A DNA stretch of 64,000 bases from Cronobacter turicensis z3032 (GCA_000027065.2 FN543093.2:2670074-2734073); one strand, 5' to 3'; shown: positions 32,661 through 45,631, numbered from the stretch's first letter. Notes: generated from the letters alone by a model not told the origin. Numbers and translations: made by a program.

Positions 32661-34673
32661 TCAGGCGGCGGTCGGCGCCATACGTTGCTCACGGTTTAAA
32701 CTTTGCAGCGCGGATACATCAACAATCAGCGCCACGCTACCATCGCCCAGAATCGTGGCGGCCGAAATACCCGGCACCTTGCGATAGTTACTCTCAAGGT
32801 TTTTCACGACGACCTGGTGCTGACCAATCAGCTGATCGACCAGCAGTGCATAACGGCGGCCGGCGCTTTGCAGGATAACGACAATGCCCTGCGTCGCTTC
32901 GGTTTTCGCCCCTTGCACATCAAAGACTTTCCACAACTCAACCAGCGGCAGATATTCGCCGCGCACTTCCAGTACGCGCTCGCCGCCTGCCAGCGGATGC
33001 AGATCTTCTTCACGCGGTTGCAGCGATTCCATTACCGCGTTCAACGGCAGAATAAAGACTTCTTCGTTTACCTTAACCGACATGCCGTCGAGGATCGCCA
33101 GCGTCAGCGGCAGCAGGATACGGATTGTTGTGCCCTGGCCCTGACGGGAAGCGATTTCAACATGGCCGCCCATCTCCTGAATGTTACGTTTCACCACGTC
33201 CATGCCGACGCCACGACCGGAAACATCGGTCACCTGCTCCGCCGTGGAGAAGCCAGGGGCGAAGATGAGCATGCCCACGTCTTCATCGGTCATGCTTTCG
33301 CTGACGGCCATGCCCTGAGACATCGCTTTCGCCAGAATACGCTCACGGTTCAGGCCTGCGCCGTCGTCGGTCACTTCGATACAGATATTGCCGCCCTGAT
33401 GCTCTGCGGAGAGGATCAGGTTGCCTACCTGGGATTTACCCGCGGCCTCGCGTTTTTCCGGCGACTCGATACCGTGGTCAAGACTGTTACGCACCAGGTG
33501 CGTTAACGGGTCGATAATGCGTTCGATCAGGCTCTTGTCGAGTTCGGTGGAACTGCCCTGCAGCGTCAGTTCAACCTGTTTGCCAAGCTTGCTTGCCAGA
33601 TCGCGAACCAGACGCGGGAAGCGGCTGAAGACGTATTCCATCGGCATCATACGGATGGACATCACCGATTCCTGAAGATCGCGGGCGTTACGTTGTAACT
33701 GACTCATGCTGGTGATCAGGTCGCCATGGGTGACCGGATCAAGCTCATTGGAGCGCTGCTGGAGCATAGACTGGGTAATCACCAGCTCGCCCACCAGGTT
33801 AATCAGCTGGTCAACTTTCTCTACGGCCACGCGGATACTGGTGTTTTCTTTTTCGCGGGCCGGTTTGTTCTGCTCGGCGCGCGGCGCGCTGGCGGCAGGC
33901 GCTTTGGCTACCGGTGCGGCAACCGGCGCGACGGCCGCAGGCGCTGCCTGGACCTCCGGCTCAGCCGGCGCGGCAGGCGCTGCTTCGGCGGCGGGCAGCG
34001 GCAGGAATTCAATCTGATCGCCTTCGATGACAAAGCAGAGCACCGCGGTGATGTCATCCGCGCTGGCGCTGGTCTCGAGGGTGGCGACCAGATAATCCTC
34101 ACCCTTTTCAATCTGGCTTAAGGCGCCGAGATTGCCGAGCTCTTCCTGCAAGAGTTCCGTCTCAGTGCCTTTGAGTTTGCCAAGCTTTATGCGCAGCTTG
34201 CCGCCATCCGTGGTTGCGGCAGGCGCAGCGGATTCGGTTTCGACAACAGAAAGTTTCGCCGCCGCCGCAGGCGCTTCGCCTTTGGCTTCGAGCGCCAGTT
34301 GGCGCAGCGCCTGACAGATATATTCAAAGCTGGCTGCGTCCGGCTCCGAAGAGCTTTTATAAGCGTCAAGCTGTTCCTGCATAATATCTTTGGTTTCCAA
34401 AAACAGGTTGATGATGTCGGTGTTGAGTTGCATTTCACCCCGACGTGCTTCATCCAGCAGGTTCTCCATCAGATGGGTGGTTTCCTGCAGGATGGTGAAG
34501 CCAAAGGTCCCCGCACCACCCTTAATAGAGTGTGCGGCGCGGAATATGGCATTTAGCTGTTCGGCATCCGGCGCCTCGGGCACCAGATCGAGCAAATGCT
34601 GCTCCATGTCAGCTAACAGTTCGTCAGCCTCATCGAAAAATGTTTGATAAAAATCGCTAATATCCATACTCAC
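32661..34673 (-). CDS. cheA: Chemotaxis histidine kinase CheA
   Basis: The 670-residue kinase has an Hpt domain with phosphoacceptor His48 ([10 protein letters not shown]), a CheY/CheB-binding P2 domain, and an Ala/Pro-rich linker (about 230-265) longer than that of E. coli. P3 dimerisation follows, then P4 ATPase with the N box ([12 protein letters not shown]) and G1/G2 boxes ([15 protein letters not shown]), and the P5 CheW-like domain. All catalytic motifs are present. The extended linker accounts for the 16 extra residues. Confidence 0.98.
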   Translation of the reverse strand: MSMDISDFYQTFFDEADELLADMEQHLLDLVPEAPDAEQLNAIFRAAHSIKGGAGTFGFTILQETTHLMENLLDEARRGEMQLNTDIINLFLETKDIMQEQLDAYKSSSEPDAASFEYICQALRQLALEAKGEAPAAAAKLSVVETESAAPAATTDGGKLRIKLGKLKGTETELLQEELGNLGALSQIEKGEDYLVATLETSASADDITAVLCFVIEGDQIEFLPLPAAEAAPAAPAEPEVQAAPAAVAPVAAPVAKAPAASAPRAEQNKPAREKENTSIRVAVEKVDQLINLVGELVITQSMLQQRSNELDPVTHGDLITSMSQLQRNARDLQESVMSIRMMPMEYVFSRFPRLVRDLASKLGKQVELTLQGSSTELDKSLIERIIDPLTHLVRNSLDHGIESPEKREAAGKSQVGNLILSAEHQGGNICIEVTDDGAGLNRERILAKAMSQGMAVSESMTDEDVGMLIFAPGFSTAEQVTDVSGRGVGMDVVKRNIQEMGGHVEIASRQGQGTTIRILLPLTLAILDGMSVKVNEEVFILPLNAVMESLQPREEDLHPLAGGERVLEVRGEYLPLVELWKVFDVQGAKTEATQGIVVILQSAGRRYALLVDQLIGQHQVVVKNLESNYRKVPGISAATILGDGSVALIVDVSALQSLNREQRMAPTAA

Positions 34674-34677
34674 GCTA

Positions 34678-35610
34678 TCACCTCGTAACCGGTTGGGACG
34701 GTGTTGGGTTTGAGGCCGGGGGGACGGCGCCCGGTTGTTGTAATACGCTCAGTGACTCATTTTCGCTTTCGGCGTTTTCATGCACGATGGCATCTTCCGA
34801 TTGCTTGTTAAGTACCAGCAAACTTATGCGGCGGTTCAGGGCTTCATTCGCACCTTTCTCCGCCAGGCGCATCGTGGCGGCCATGCCGACCACGCGCAAA
34901 ACTTTGCCATCATCAAGCCCGCCGATAACCAGCTCGCGGCGCGACGAGTTAGCGCGGTCTGCCGAGAGTTCCCAGTTGCTGTAACCGCGTTCGCCATTCG
35001 CGTACGGGAAGTCATCGGTGTGGCCTGACAGGCTCACTTTATTCGGTATTCCGTTCAGCACCGGCGCGATGGCGCGCAGGATGTCGCGCATGTAAGGCTC
35101 GACTTCGGCGCTGCCGGTTTTAAACATCGGGCGGTTCTGGCTGTCGATAATCTGAATACGCAGCCCTTCCTGCACCAGATCGATGCGCAGATGCGGGCGC
35201 AGCGCGCGCAGTTTCGGGTCGGCCTCGATCAGCTGATCCAGATCGCCGCGCAGTTTCTGCAGGCGGTTACGCTCCATGCGTTTTTTGAGCTCATCAATAT
35301 TCGGCTCTTGTTTTTTCACTTCGCCTTGCGTCTGCGTGACATCATCCCCACCCCCCGGAATCGGGCTATCGCTATCCGCGATGCGATGCCCGCCGGTGAT
35401 GGCGGCCGACAGCGGCGTGCGGAAATATTCCGCAATCTGCGTCAGTTCCTTCGGACTGGAGATGGAGATAAGCCACATCACCAGGAAGAAGGCCATCATG
35501 GCTGTCATAAAGTCGGCGTAAGCGATTTTCCAGGAGCCGTGCGAACCGCCGCCGTGCCCTTTATGCTTGCGCTTTTTTACGATAACGACGGGGTGGTTGC
35601 TGTTTTTCAT
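34678..35610 (-). CDS. motB: Flagellar motor stator protein MotB
   Basis: The 310-residue protein has one membrane helix (about 30-50) containing the proton-accepting aspartate Asp33 ([13 protein letters not shown]), equivalent to Asp32 in E. coli. A C-terminal OmpA-like peptidoglycan-binding domain follows ([23 protein letters not shown] near 195-215). It anchors the MotA4B2 stator to the wall. Its start overlaps the motA stop by four bases. Confidence 0.97.
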   Translation of the reverse strand: MKNSNHPVVIVKKRKHKGHGGGSHGSWKIAYADFMTAMMAFFLVMWLISISSPKELTQIAEYFRTPLSAAITGGHRIADSDSPIPGGGDDVTQTQGEVKKQEPNIDELKKRMERNRLQKLRGDLDQLIEADPKLRALRPHLRIDLVQEGLRIQIIDSQNRPMFKTGSAEVEPYMRDILRAIAPVLNGIPNKVSLSGHTDDFPYANGERGYSNWELSADRANSSRRELVIGGLDDGKVLRVVGMAATMRLAEKGANEALNRRISLLVLNKQSEDAIVHENAESENESLSVLQQPGAVPPASNPTPSQPVTR

Positions 35611-36494
35611 GCGTCTTCTGTCACCTGCTGCTGGTTAGGCGATTTCACCGCGCGAACGTGTTCATCCAGTTCGGTGAAGGACGGACGCTCGCTCGAATAG
35701 AGCGTCTTACGACCAAACTCTACGGCGATAGGCGGCGCGTAACCGTTAAGGCTCGACAGCAGCGTCACTTTCACGCACTGCATCATCTTGGTGGTTTCAG
35801 CGCTCTTCTGACGCAGCACGGTGGCGAGCGGCGAGACAAAGCCGTACGCCAGCAGGATGCCGAGGAACGTCCCCACCATCGCGTGCGCGATAAGCGCGCC
35901 GAGTTCCGCCGCCGGACGGTCTGCGGAGGCCAGCGCATGCACCACGCCCATAACCGCCGCCACAATCCCGAACGCCGGGAGCGAGTCACCCATCAGCGCC
36001 AGGCTGTTAGCCGGCACTTCCGCCTCGCTTTCGTGCGTTTCAATCTCTTCGTCCATCAGCGCTTCAATCTCAAACGTGTTCATGTTGCCGCTGATGATGA
36101 GGCGCAGATAATCGGTGATGAACTCCAGCATGGTGTTGTCCGCGAGGATGCGCGGGTAGCTGGTGAAAATCTCGCTCTCTTTCGGGTTCTCGATATCACG
36201 CTCCAGCGAGAACATGCCCTGCTGGCGCGATTTGGTCATCAGGCGGTACAGCAGTGCCATCAGATCCATGTACATACTTTTGGTGTATTTCGAACGGCGA
36301 AACAGCAGCGGCAACGCTTTTACCGTGCCCTTAATCGCTTTCCCGTTGTTACCGACGATAAACGCACCCACACCCGCTCCGCCGATGATAATTAATTCAG
36401 CAGGCTGATAGAGTGCACCAAGCTCCCCTCCGGTCATCATGTATCCACCGAAGACTGTTCCCAGAATGACCAGGTAACCTATTAAAATCAGCAC
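35607..36494 (-). CDS. motA: Flagellar motor stator protein MotA
   Basis: The 295-residue, four-helix inner-membrane protein forms the stator proton channel with MotB. The cytoplasmic loop between helices 2 and 3 holds the charged residues that contact FliG. The start codon is GTG at 36494. It is the first gene of motAB-cheAW. A terminator separates it from flhDC, so it should have its own class 3 promoter, but I did not find a convincing sigma-28 match within the 130-base gap. Confidence 0.96.
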   Translation of the reverse strand: MLILIGYLVILGTVFGGYMMTGGELGALYQPAELIIIGGAGVGAFIVGNNGKAIKGTVKALPLLFRRSKYTKSMYMDLMALLYRLMTKSRQQGMFSLERDIENPKESEIFTSYPRILADNTMLEFITDYLRLIISGNMNTFEIEALMDEEIETHESEAEVPANSLALMGDSLPAFGIVAAVMGVVHALASADRPAAELGALIAHAMVGTFLGILLAYGFVSPLATVLRQKSAETTKMMQCVKVTLLSSLNGYAPPIAVEFGRKTLYSSERPSFTELDEHVRAVKSPNQQQVTEDA

Positions 36495-36566
36495 GACATC
36501 ATCCTTCCGCTGTTGGCTATGGCGAGGACGTTCAGGTGAGCAGAAAACGTTGCCGGTTTAAGTTAG

Positions 36567-36599
36567 GAAAAAAAAAGCAGCGGCCTTTTGGGCCGCTGC
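36567..36599 (-). terminator. Terminator after flhC
   Basis: The minus strand forms GCAGCGGCC-caaaa-GGCCGCTGC followed by a run of T, 27 bases beyond the flhC stop. Confidence 0.92.
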
Positions 36600-36625
36600 T
36601 GGAGTGGTTTTCCACACCTATCCGG

Positions 36626-37207
36626 TTAAACGGCCTGTTCGACCTGTTCATCCAGCAGTTGTGGAATAATATCGGCAGCATCTCGCGAAAGTTTACGTCT
36701 TTTTACGGCGCGAGACGGTGGTTGGCACAGGCTGCATGCGAAGCTGCCAACCGGCTGGTGTGCATGGGTAACAAAATTGCCGCCGCAGCTGTTGCAGCGA
36801 GATAATTCAAGCATTCCGCTGTCCACGAAGCGGACCAGCGTCCAGGCGCGAGTCAGCGCCAGCAGCGGGCCTGCGTCATTTTCTTGCGGGCATTGCTCCA
36901 GGTACAGACGGTACGCTTTGATAACAGCGTCAACGCCTGAACATAACCCGGTGCGCAGCAGATACTGCCATGCGTTACAGAACATCGATGCGTGGATGTT
37001 CTGCTCCCAGGTCATGAACCAGTCCGTGGAAAAGGGCAACATACCTTTTGGCGGCGGGCTGCCCCGCAGCTCTTTATAAAGTTTGATGAGTCTACCGCGG
37101 CTAAGTTGCGTTTCACTTTCCAGCATCTGTAAACGTGCGCCAAGGGTAATGAGTTCCATGGCGAGCTGGATATCACGGGCTTCCTGAACAATGCTCTTGT
37201 CGGTCAT
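36626..37207 (-). CDS. flhC: Flagellar master regulator subunit FlhC
   Basis: The 193-residue DNA-binding subunit of the FlhD4C2 activator of class 2 flagellar promoters. The zinc-binding cysteines are present in RCNSCGG and FACSLCQ (about residues 138-161). It lies three bases after flhD, and the pair is followed by a strong terminator. The C-terminus is close to the E. coli length. Confidence 0.97.
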   Translation of the reverse strand: MTDKSIVQEARDIQLAMELITLGARLQMLESETQLSRGRLIKLYKELRGSPPPKGMLPFSTDWFMTWEQNIHASMFCNAWQYLLRTGLCSGVDAVIKAYRLYLEQCPQENDAGPLLALTRAWTLVRFVDSGMLELSRCNSCGGNFVTHAHQPVGSFACSLCQPPSRAVKRRKLSRDAADIIPQLLDEQVEQAV

Positions 37208-37210
37208 AGA

Positions 37211-37561
37211 TTACGCCCTTTTCTTCCTGGCGACGTCTTCGGTGCCATTGGCCTCGTTGAGCAGACGCGTGGAGAGCAAAATACCGGTGTGGATCTGTTG
37301 CAGATCGTCTACGCGTGATTCTTGTGTTAAACGCGTAATCGACTGATGATCCTGGAAGCGGAACTGACAGACAAGCTGATTGGTTTCAGCCAGTTTCACC
37401 ATCTGCGGAAGCGTCAGGTCGCCAAGCGTGGACGCCATCTCTTCGCTGATACCCAGGCGAAACATCGCAGACGCTTTATCCTGACTAATCAAGCGCTGTG
37501 CAAGCAACAAATATGACAGGTTGATGTCGTAGATATGTTTCAGCAACTCGGATGTATGCAT
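37211..37561 (-). CDS. flhD: Flagellar master regulator subunit FlhD
   Basis: The 116-residue helical protein partners FlhC in the class 1 master regulator. It begins with [17 protein letters not shown] as in E. coli; the upstream in-frame extension to 37609 is not supported by family length, though a start three codons upstream (37570) is possible. The long leader and promoter region upstream carries recognisable CRP and RcsAB sites. Confidence 0.97.
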   Translation of the reverse strand: MHTSELLKHIYDINLSYLLLAQRLISQDKASAMFRLGISEEMASTLGDLTLPQMVKLAETNQLVCQFRFQDHQSITRLTQESRVDDLQQIHTGILLSTRLLNEANGTEDVARKKRA

Positions 37562-37767
37562 TTTTCCCATCCAATAACAAACTATTATTTTAACGCGGCT
37601 ACGCCGCACCCCGTGATGTCGCCGGGCAAATCCCGGTAAAAAAATAAATCGTTACGGCCAAAATGCATCGGTGAAACCAGACTTGTCGGTGAAACATTGT
37701 TCCCGTCAAATTCGAGTTATCCCTGGCAGGCTCCGTGCACGCCTTTCATCATTTCCTTACACTTACT

Positions 37768-37781
37768 TAAGATTTTTCCTA
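37768..37781 (-). promoter_or_regulatory. RcsAB box in the flhDC leader
   Basis: The minus strand reads TAGGAAAAATCTTA, which as I remember it equals the RcsAB box of E. coli flhDC, and it lies just downstream of the predicted start site as there. It would let the Rcs envelope-stress system repress motility. Confidence 0.8.
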
Positions 37782-37791
37782 AATCGAGCAA

Positions 37792-37820
37792 ATCGTACTC
37801 GGCGGACACCGTTCACACAA
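37792..37820 (-). promoter_or_regulatory. flhDC promoter
   Basis: The -35 is TTGTGT (37815-37820), with a 17-base spacer, and the -10 is TACGAT (37792-37797). The start is expected near 37785, giving a leader of about 225 nt, close to the roughly 200-nt E. coli leader. Confidence 0.75.
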
Positions 37821-37848
37821 TGTGCTTATGAAGAGAATTTGGAAAAAG

Positions 37849-37864
37849 TGTGACGAGTATCACA
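37849..37864 (-). promoter_or_regulatory. CRP site of flhDC
   Basis: A perfect core TGTGA-cgagta-TCACA is centred about 71 bases upstream of the predicted flhDC start, the same geometry as the E. coli class I site. Confidence 0.88.
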
Positions 37865-38375
37865 CATTTTCGGAAAAAGTCACTAAAAAACCATCAGAAT
37901 CGCTTTTCTTTTGTACAAAAAATAGACAATCAAGCGGCTTGCAATGCGTAAAATTCCGAATATTCATTCATCCTTAACTAGGATGTAGCATCCGGTCATA
38001 CTTTCATTTCGTAACTATTTGACATCACCTGATCACGTAAAGTCACTATAAAAGAAACAGTACTATTCGAGGAGTACTTAAATCAACTTAATGAATAAAA
38101 ACAGTGAGTTGCTTCAAAGAAATGCAAGCATGCTAATGATGTTATTTTGAACGGAATGCCAGGAAATTTGTGTCAGGGCGCGCCTCACGGCGAAGTTACA
38201 AGATGTTACCAGACAGAAATAATGGTTAAATTATTCCTTTGATAAGAATACCTAATGTATTCAGAAGAGGCGTTTCACCGTTCTTAAAGCGGCTTCACAT
38301 TCTTTCGTGGCACGTCCGTCGTACTATTTCATCATTGCTGCTTCCTGCAGTTTTCTCTGGCGAAAGGACATCACT
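37865..38375. other. Intergenic region between flhDC and uspC
   Basis: About 500 bases of AT-rich DNA lie upstream of both flhDC and uspC. No ORF looks coding. The region probably holds further flhDC control sites (for H-NS, LrhA, OmpR) and the uspC promoter, but none could be placed with confidence. No insertion sequence is present, unlike some E. coli strains. Confidence 0.6.
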
Positions 38376-38798
38376 ATGAGCTATTCCCATGTACTGGTTG
38401 CCGTGGCTGTTACGCCCGAAAGTCATCGCCTTATCAGGCGGGCGGTTTCTCTTGTGAAACCGGTAAACGGCAGTATCACCCTTATTACTATCGCCACAGA
38501 TCCGGAACTCTTTAATCAAATGTCAGCCCCAATGCTCGAAAACTTGCGCGACGTCATGTATGAGGAGACACAAACGTTCCTGGAAGCCCTGAAAAACGGG
38601 GCCGGATACCCGATCGCAAAAACCATCATCGCCAGTGGTGAACTCGGAGAATATATTCAGGATATATGTGAGAAAGATGACATCGACCTGGTGATTTGCG
38701 GGAATCACAACCACAGTTTTTTCAGCAAAGCGCTGTGCTCAGCGAAAAAAATCGTCGCCACCAGCAGAACCGATCTTCTGCTGGTGGCGCTCGATTAG
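38376..38798 (+). CDS. uspC: Universal stress protein UspC
   Basis: The 140-residue Usp-fold protein starts MSYSHVLVAVAVTPES, matching UspC. The position between flhDC and otsA is the E. coli one. UspA/C/D-class proteins lack the G-2x-G-9x-G nucleotide-binding motif, and that motif is also not evident here. E. coli UspC is implicated in salt-stress signalling and motility. A GAAAGGA ribosome site precedes the ATG; the frame's earlier start at 38307 is unlikely. Confidence 0.9.
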   Translation: MSYSHVLVAVAVTPESHRLIRRAVSLVKPVNGSITLITIATDPELFNQMSAPMLENLRDVMYEETQTFLEALKNGAGYPIAKTIIASGELGEYIQDICEKDDIDLVICGNHNHSFFSKALCSAKKIVATSRTDLLLVALD

Positions 38799-38807
38799 TA
38801 TGGCGTC

Positions 38808-38825
38808 CCCGGGCGGGCGCCCGGG
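38808..38825. terminator. GC stem-loop between uspC and otsA
   Basis: The perfect stem CCCGGGCG / CGCCCGGG with a two-base spacer lies between convergent genes. There is no T tract, so terminator activity on either strand is uncertain. Confidence 0.45.
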
Positions 38826-38841
38826 AGGGCGAGATGGCCCG

Positions 38842-41053
<2,212 letters not shown>

Positions 41054-41147
41054 CTATCCTTACGGGTTAAACAGCTAACCCTGAGGTTATCTGATAGTTT
41101 TACTGACCGTGTAAGTATAGACAGTGTGACGAGTGTCGCCATTCGGC

Positions 41148-41195
41148 AACGCCTTCCGACTGTCTGAAAAAACAGGTCGGAAGGCGTTTTTGCGA
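41148..41195. terminator. Long inverted repeat between araH and otsB
   Basis: The arms CGCCTTCCGAC (41150-41160) and GTCGGAAGGCG flank a loop containing a second small stem (TGTC/GACA-like). The T tract lies on the plus-strand side, yet araH is on the minus strand, so it may act as a weak leftward terminator or transcript stabiliser for araFGH. Confidence 0.5.
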
Positions 41196-41219
41196 GGATT
41201 TAAGACGGGTCAAAACGCA

Positions 41220-42200
41220 TTATGCGACGCGTTTCGCTTTCTGTTTGTAACGGTCGAAAATCACCGCCGCAAGCAGGATCAGCCCGCGTACCACGTACTG
41301 CGCAAACGGGGAGATATTCAGTAAATTCATTGCGTTTTCAACGGTGCCAAGGATAAGAATACCCGCCACCACATACGAGATTTTTCCTATGCCGCCTTTC
41401 AGAGAAACGCCACCCAGCACGCACGCCGAAATCACGATCAGCTCATAACCGATGGAGGTCATCGGCTGGCCGCTGGTCATACGCGAGGCGAGAATAATGC
41501 CTGCCGCAGCGGAGACCAGGCCCGAGAGCACAAAGATAATGATTTTGGTGCGCACCACCGGCACGCCCGCCAGACGCGCGGCCTCTTCGTTGCCGCCAAT
41601 CGCCAGCGTATTACGCCCGAAGGTGGTTTTATTCAGCAGGAAGCCGAACACGATAAGACAGGCGACCGTCAGCCAGATAGGCGCCGGCAGCCCGAGCCAG
41701 TTGGCATAGCCGAGGGTAAAGAAGCTTTCGTCTTCGATGCCGACCGCTTTACCGTCAGAGATGATGTACGCGAGGCCGCGCACAATCTGCATGGTGGCAA
41801 GCGTGGTGATCAGCGCGTTGATTTTAAGCTTCGCGATGACAAAACCGTTGACCAGGCCGCTCGCGACCCCAAGCAGCAGGCCCGCCGCGACGCCCAGCCA
41901 CAGGCTTTCAGTCATGTTGATGACTACCGCCGTGGTGACGCCCGCGCAGGCGATTACTGACGCCACGGAGAGGTCGAAATCCCCGGAGGCGAGGCAGAAC
42001 AGCATGCCGCAGGCCACCATCCCGGACATCGAGATAGCCAGCCCCAGGCCTTTCATATTGATAAAGGTGGCGAAATTCGGCACGAAGATAGCGCAGGCAA
42101 GGAACAGCACGGCGAAGACCACCAGCATGCCGTACTGATCCCAGATGCGACCCACGGAGAATGAGGACTTCGGCGCACCGGATGTAGTTAGTGATGACAT
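41220..42200 (-). CDS. araH: L-arabinose ABC transporter permease AraH
   Basis: The 326-residue permease has about nine or ten predicted membrane segments and the BPD_transp_2 signature (FDLSVASVIACAGVTTAVV near 75, and GGNEEAARLAGVPV near 205 for contact with AraG). It is the final gene of araFGH, thirteen bases after araG. It matches E. coli AraH in length and sequence. Confidence 0.95.
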   Translation of the reverse strand: MSSLTTSGAPKSSFSVGRIWDQYGMLVVFAVLFLACAIFVPNFATFINMKGLGLAISMSGMVACGMLFCLASGDFDLSVASVIACAGVTTAVVINMTESLWLGVAAGLLLGVASGLVNGFVIAKLKINALITTLATMQIVRGLAYIISDGKAVGIEDESFFTLGYANWLGLPAPIWLTVACLIVFGFLLNKTTFGRNTLAIGGNEEAARLAGVPVVRTKIIIFVLSGLVSAAAGIILASRMTSGQPMTSIGYELIVISACVLGGVSLKGGIGKISYVVAGILILGTVENAMNLLNISPFAQYVVRGLILLAAVIFDRYKQKAKRVA

Positions 42201-42213
42201 AATTTCTCCTTAC

Positions 42214-43728
42214 TTAAGCGACAGCCTGGCTGGTTTTAGGCATAGCGAGGCTGAGCGCCGTTGATTCGCTGGCCTCCTCGTGCAGTAATTCACCGGCGAT
42301 TTCGCCTTCGCGCATCACAAGAATGCGGTCGGCCACGCCGAGGACTTCCGGCAGATCGCTGGAGGCGAAGAGCACCGCCACCCCCTGCGCCGCCAGCGCG
42401 TAAATCACGTTGTAGATTTCATGCTTCGCCCCGACGTCAATGCCGCGGGTCGGCTCATCAAGCAAAATCACTTTCATCTCTTCCGACAGCCAGCGGCCCA
42501 GAATCGCCTTCTGCTGGTTGCCGCCGGAGAGATTCATAATCAGCTGCTCAGCGCCAGGCGTTTTAATATTCAGCGAGCGAATATGATGGCGGGCGTTTTC
42601 CTGCTCCCAGCCATTGTTGATAAGACAGCCCGCGCTGATGTGTTTGCGTCGCGCGCTGATGTTGATGTTGTCCTGCACCGAATGCACCGGAATGATGCCG
42701 TCGGCTTTACGGTCTTCGGGGCAGAGCATCATGCCCGCGCGAATGGCGTCGCCCGGCGCGCGGATAGCGATAGGTTTACCGTCGATCAGCACCTGGCCGC
42801 TGGTAATGCGCGTGCCGCCAAACATGCCTTTCATTAACTCGCTGCGCCCGGCGCCCACCAGCCCAAACAGGCCGACGATTTCGCCGCTCCTGACGCTTAA
42901 GCTCACCGGCGCGCGTACGCCCGGCGCTTTCACCGCGTCGAGACGCAACCGCTCCGGGCCATAGTCGCGCGGCTGCCAGCCATAGATATCCCCCAGATCG
43001 CGCCCAACCATCGCCTGCACCAGGCTGTCGTTGTTCACCTGCTGCATATCGCTGAAGGTACGCACGTAGCGGCCATCCTTGAAGACGGTGATGGCGTCGC
43101 TTAAGGCGAAGATCTCTTCCATGCGGTGCGACACATAGAGAATGACGCGCCCTTCTTTGCGCAGCTCGCGGATAACGCGGAACAGGTGTTCAATCTCACG
43201 CGCCGAGAGCGAACTGGTCGGCTCGTCGAAGGCGATGATTTTGGCGTTGCGGGCCAGCGCTTTGGCGATTTCCACCATCTGCCACTGGCCGATGGAGAGA
43301 TATTTCAGCGGGGTCTGCGGGTCGATATCGAGCCCCAGATGCTCCAGTTGCAGCTTCGCCTCGTAGTTGAGCAGCGAGCGGTTGACTATCCCGGCCTTGT
43401 GAGGGATCTGGCCCAGATAGATGTTTTCCGCCACGCTCATCTCCGGCACCAGATGCAGCTCCTGGTAGATGATGGCGACGCCCGCGTTGAGCGCCGCCGT
43501 GGTGTCGCTAAAGGTGACTTCTTCGCCTTTGATGGCGATGGTGCCAGTGGTCGGCGCGTAGTTGCCGCTGAGAATTTTTAACAGCGTCGATTTACCGGCG
43601 CCGTTTTCGCCCATCAGCGCATGAACCTGGCCTGCGTGGCAGTCAAAGCTGATGTCCGAAAGCGCCTTCACACCGGGAAAAGTTTTCCCGATGCCGCGAA
43701 ACGAGAGATAGGGTGAAGATGTCTGCAT
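42214..43728 (-). CDS. araG: L-arabinose ABC transporter ATPase AraG
   Basis: The 504-residue protein is a tandem ABC ATPase of the monosaccharide CUT2 class. The first domain has Walker [10 protein letters not shown] near 41, signature [10 protein letters not shown] near 145 and DEPTSSLS. The second has the degenerate Walker [10 protein letters not shown] near 290, LSGGNQQKA near 400 and DEPTRGID. The degenerate second site is normal for this class. It energises arabinose import through AraH. Confidence 0.96.
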   Translation of the reverse strand: MQTSSPYLSFRGIGKTFPGVKALSDISFDCHAGQVHALMGENGAGKSTLLKILSGNYAPTTGTIAIKGEEVTFSDTTAALNAGVAIIYQELHLVPEMSVAENIYLGQIPHKAGIVNRSLLNYEAKLQLEHLGLDIDPQTPLKYLSIGQWQMVEIAKALARNAKIIAFDEPTSSLSAREIEHLFRVIRELRKEGRVILYVSHRMEEIFALSDAITVFKDGRYVRTFSDMQQVNNDSLVQAMVGRDLGDIYGWQPRDYGPERLRLDAVKAPGVRAPVSLSVRSGEIVGLFGLVGAGRSELMKGMFGGTRITSGQVLIDGKPIAIRAPGDAIRAGMMLCPEDRKADGIIPVHSVQDNINISARRKHISAGCLINNGWEQENARHHIRSLNIKTPGAEQLIMNLSGGNQQKAILGRWLSEEMKVILLDEPTRGIDVGAKHEIYNVIYALAAQGVAVLFASSDLPEVLGVADRILVMREGEIAGELLHEEASESTALSLAMPKTSQAVA

Positions 43729-43751
43729 GATACCTCCGGGCCACTCAAAAA

Positions 43752-43773
43752 GCGGGCGCGCAGGCGCGCCCGA
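43752..43773 (-). other. Stem-loop between araF and araG
   Basis: The inverted repeat GGGCGCG / CGCGCCC lies in the 63-base araF-araG gap. Such structures partly stop transcription or protect upstream mRNA, giving more binding protein than permease; that role is inferred. Confidence 0.55.
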
Positions 43774-43791
43774 ACCGCGATAAATCGCCCA

Positions 43792-44781
43792 TTACTTGCC
43801 GCCGAGACCTTTTTTCGCCAGTTCTTCTTTAAAGTTGTCGCGGGTGATCAGCACCACATCGGTGACTTCGGTGAACGTCGGCGGCTCGGCGCCTTTGGTC
43901 ACCCAGTTGTAGAGCATTTCGCTGGATTTATAGCCGTGAACGTCCGGGCTTGGCAGCAGCGAGCCATAGAAGCCGGTCGCCTGCGCTTTGGAAAGCTCGC
44001 TCACCGCATCCACGCCGTTGATGCCGATGCCGATAACGTCAGCCGCTTTAAAGCCCTGCCCTTCGGTCGCGCGCACGCCGCCCAGCACGGTGTTGTCGTT
44101 CATGCCGACCACCAGCCAGTGTTTCACTTCCGGATGCTGAACGAGCATAGAGTTGGCGGCGTCAAACGCGCCGGGGATATCGTTGGATTTAGTCGGTACT
44201 TTGTAGATCTGTTTTTCCGGGAAGCCTGCCGCTTTCAGCGCGTCCATAGAGCCGCTGGTGCGGCGGCGCGCGGTGTCGAGTTCATCGGCGGTAATCGCCA
44301 TCACGCCGGTTTCTTTCACATCCCAGCCGCGTTTCTGCATCTCTTTATAGAGTTCCTGCCCCTGGCGCTCGCCGATTTTGGTCGCGGCCATCATTACCAG
44401 CGGCACGGTTTCCATCGGTTTGCCTTTGGCCGTCACAAACTGGTCATCCACGGCGATGACTTTCATATCGTAGCCACGCGCCTTGGCGACAATCGCCGAG
44501 CCGAGTTTCGGGTCCGGCGTACAGATAACAAAGCCTTTCGCGCCGCTCGCCGCGAGGCTGTCGATGGCGTTCAGGGTTTTCTCGCCATCCGGCACCGCAA
44601 TTTTGATTACCTCAAAACCCAGGTCCTTACCGGCTTTATCCGCGAATTTCCATTCGGTCTGGAACCACGGTTCTTCAGGCTGTTTCACCAGAAAACCGAG
44701 CTTCATGGTCTCGGCGATAGCGGATTGTGACATAACGGCAGCGAGCCCAATGGCCGCCAGCGCTTTAGTAAATTTGTGCAT
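43792..44781 (-). CDS. araF: L-arabinose periplasmic binding protein AraF
   Basis: The 329-residue protein has a signal peptide ending AIA (about 23) and the two-lobed periplasmic-binding fold starting ETMKLGFLVKQPEEPWFQTEW. The conserved lobe-contact residues of E. coli AraF appear, including ATKIGERQGQELYKEM near 132 and IGINGVDAVSEL near 250. It is the first gene of araFGH and should be the most abundant product. Confidence 0.97.
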   Translation of the reverse strand: MHKFTKALAAIGLAAVMSQSAIAETMKLGFLVKQPEEPWFQTEWKFADKAGKDLGFEVIKIAVPDGEKTLNAIDSLAASGAKGFVICTPDPKLGSAIVAKARGYDMKVIAVDDQFVTAKGKPMETVPLVMMAATKIGERQGQELYKEMQKRGWDVKETGVMAITADELDTARRRTSGSMDALKAAGFPEKQIYKVPTKSNDIPGAFDAANSMLVQHPEVKHWLVVGMNDNTVLGGVRATEGQGFKAADVIGIGINGVDAVSELSKAQATGFYGSLLPSPDVHGYKSSEMLYNWVTKGAEPPTFTEVTDVVLITRDNFKEELAKKGLGGK

Positions 44782-45069
44782 GGTTATCTCCAGCTTTAGC
44801 TTTCTTTTATGCAGGGTAAAAACCTGAAAGGTTCTGTTAATCGGACAGAAAACAACGTATTAGCCGTTCCCTCCCGGAAGCGGCGAACGCTGGAGATAGT
44901 TTTAGCGGGAAATTAATTCTCCATAGGAGAGCGAAATCACATCATGGAATTACAGTGATTGCGTACATAAATACAGCAATATCGGGCATAAATCTGACCC
45001 GATATGTATGATGATTAAAGAGGGGTTTAGCAGATATCTCCATAAGCCCAGCCGGGGAATCCCTGAGGG
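44782..45069. promoter_or_regulatory. araFGH upstream region
   Basis: On the minus strand a half-matching CRP sequence, TGTGATTTCGCTC, lies near 44925-44940. Segments resembling parts of AraC half-sites (TATGGA, 44920-44926, and GCTA, 44903-44906) are nearby, but their spacing does not match the E. coli I1 site. Activation by AraC and CRP is expected from E. coli; the precise operators here are uncertain. Confidence 0.4.
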
Positions 45070-45576
45070 CTACCAGAGTGTGACAAGACCGCCTTCAGTG
45101 CCAAAGAGCGGATCGCGTGACGGCTTCGCGACCTGGGCCACATTTTTGCGCGTTTGCGCCAGTTGCGCAGGCTCATCAAGGAATTTATCGGGCGATAGCC
45201 CTTCCGGGTAGGCGCCTGCGGCCATGAAATCGGCGCTGGCGTCAATTTGCTTATGACCCACACCCGCCGGGATCAACACCGCATCGCCCGCGCGAAGGGT
45301 GACGACTGGCCCCGCTTCGCCGCCCAACTGGATCTGCGCCTCTCCGGCGTAGATGCCGAGCACCTCATGGGTGTTAGTATGAAAGTGGGTATAAGTAAAC
45401 ACCGGATAGCGCCAGCGTGCCGGCCACTGGTGCTGCGCGAAGCGCTGCTCAAACCAGACCGCCGCATCGTCCGCGTCGGCGGGCAGCGCCTGGCGATAAA
45501 GCAGCACCGGCAGCGCGTTGTTCGGCACGCCGCCGCAGGGCTCGCGCAGATAAAGGGTTTCACACGGTTGCGTCAT
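45070..45576 (-). CDS. Cupin-domain protein (YjlB-like)
   Basis: The 168-residue single-domain cupin has the first cupin motif near residue 58 (THFHTNTHEVLGIYAGEA) with metal-type histidines and glutamate, and the second around GDAVLIPAGVGHKQI near 95. It resembles B. subtilis YjlB, of unknown function. The ATG at 45576 is preceded by AAGGAGGAAA, a nearly ideal ribosome site, which rules out the longer frame. It ends in an orientation facing araFGH's promoter, and its gene precedes no obvious partner. Confidence 0.83.
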   Translation of the reverse strand: MTQPCETLYLREPCGGVPNNALPVLLYRQALPADADDAAVWFEQRFAQHQWPARWRYPVFTYTHFHTNTHEVLGIYAGEAQIQLGGEAGPVVTLRAGDAVLIPAGVGHKQIDASADFMAAGAYPEGLSPDKFLDEPAQLAQTRKNVAQVAKPSRDPLFGTEGGLVTLW

Positions 45577-45631
45577 ACTTTCCTCCTTATCGCGAACAAA
45601 GGTTAAGTATAGCCCGCCGCGCCGCGCGGCT

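Noticed and set aside
36495..36566. Sigma-28 promoter for motA
   Set aside because: A class 3 promoter is expected, but no TAAAGTTT-N11-GCCGATAA-like match was found here, so none is claimed.
44895..44940. AraC I1/I2-type operator before araF
   Set aside because: TATGGA and GCTA are present but 13 bases apart, not the seven of the E. coli site, so the match was left at low confidence.
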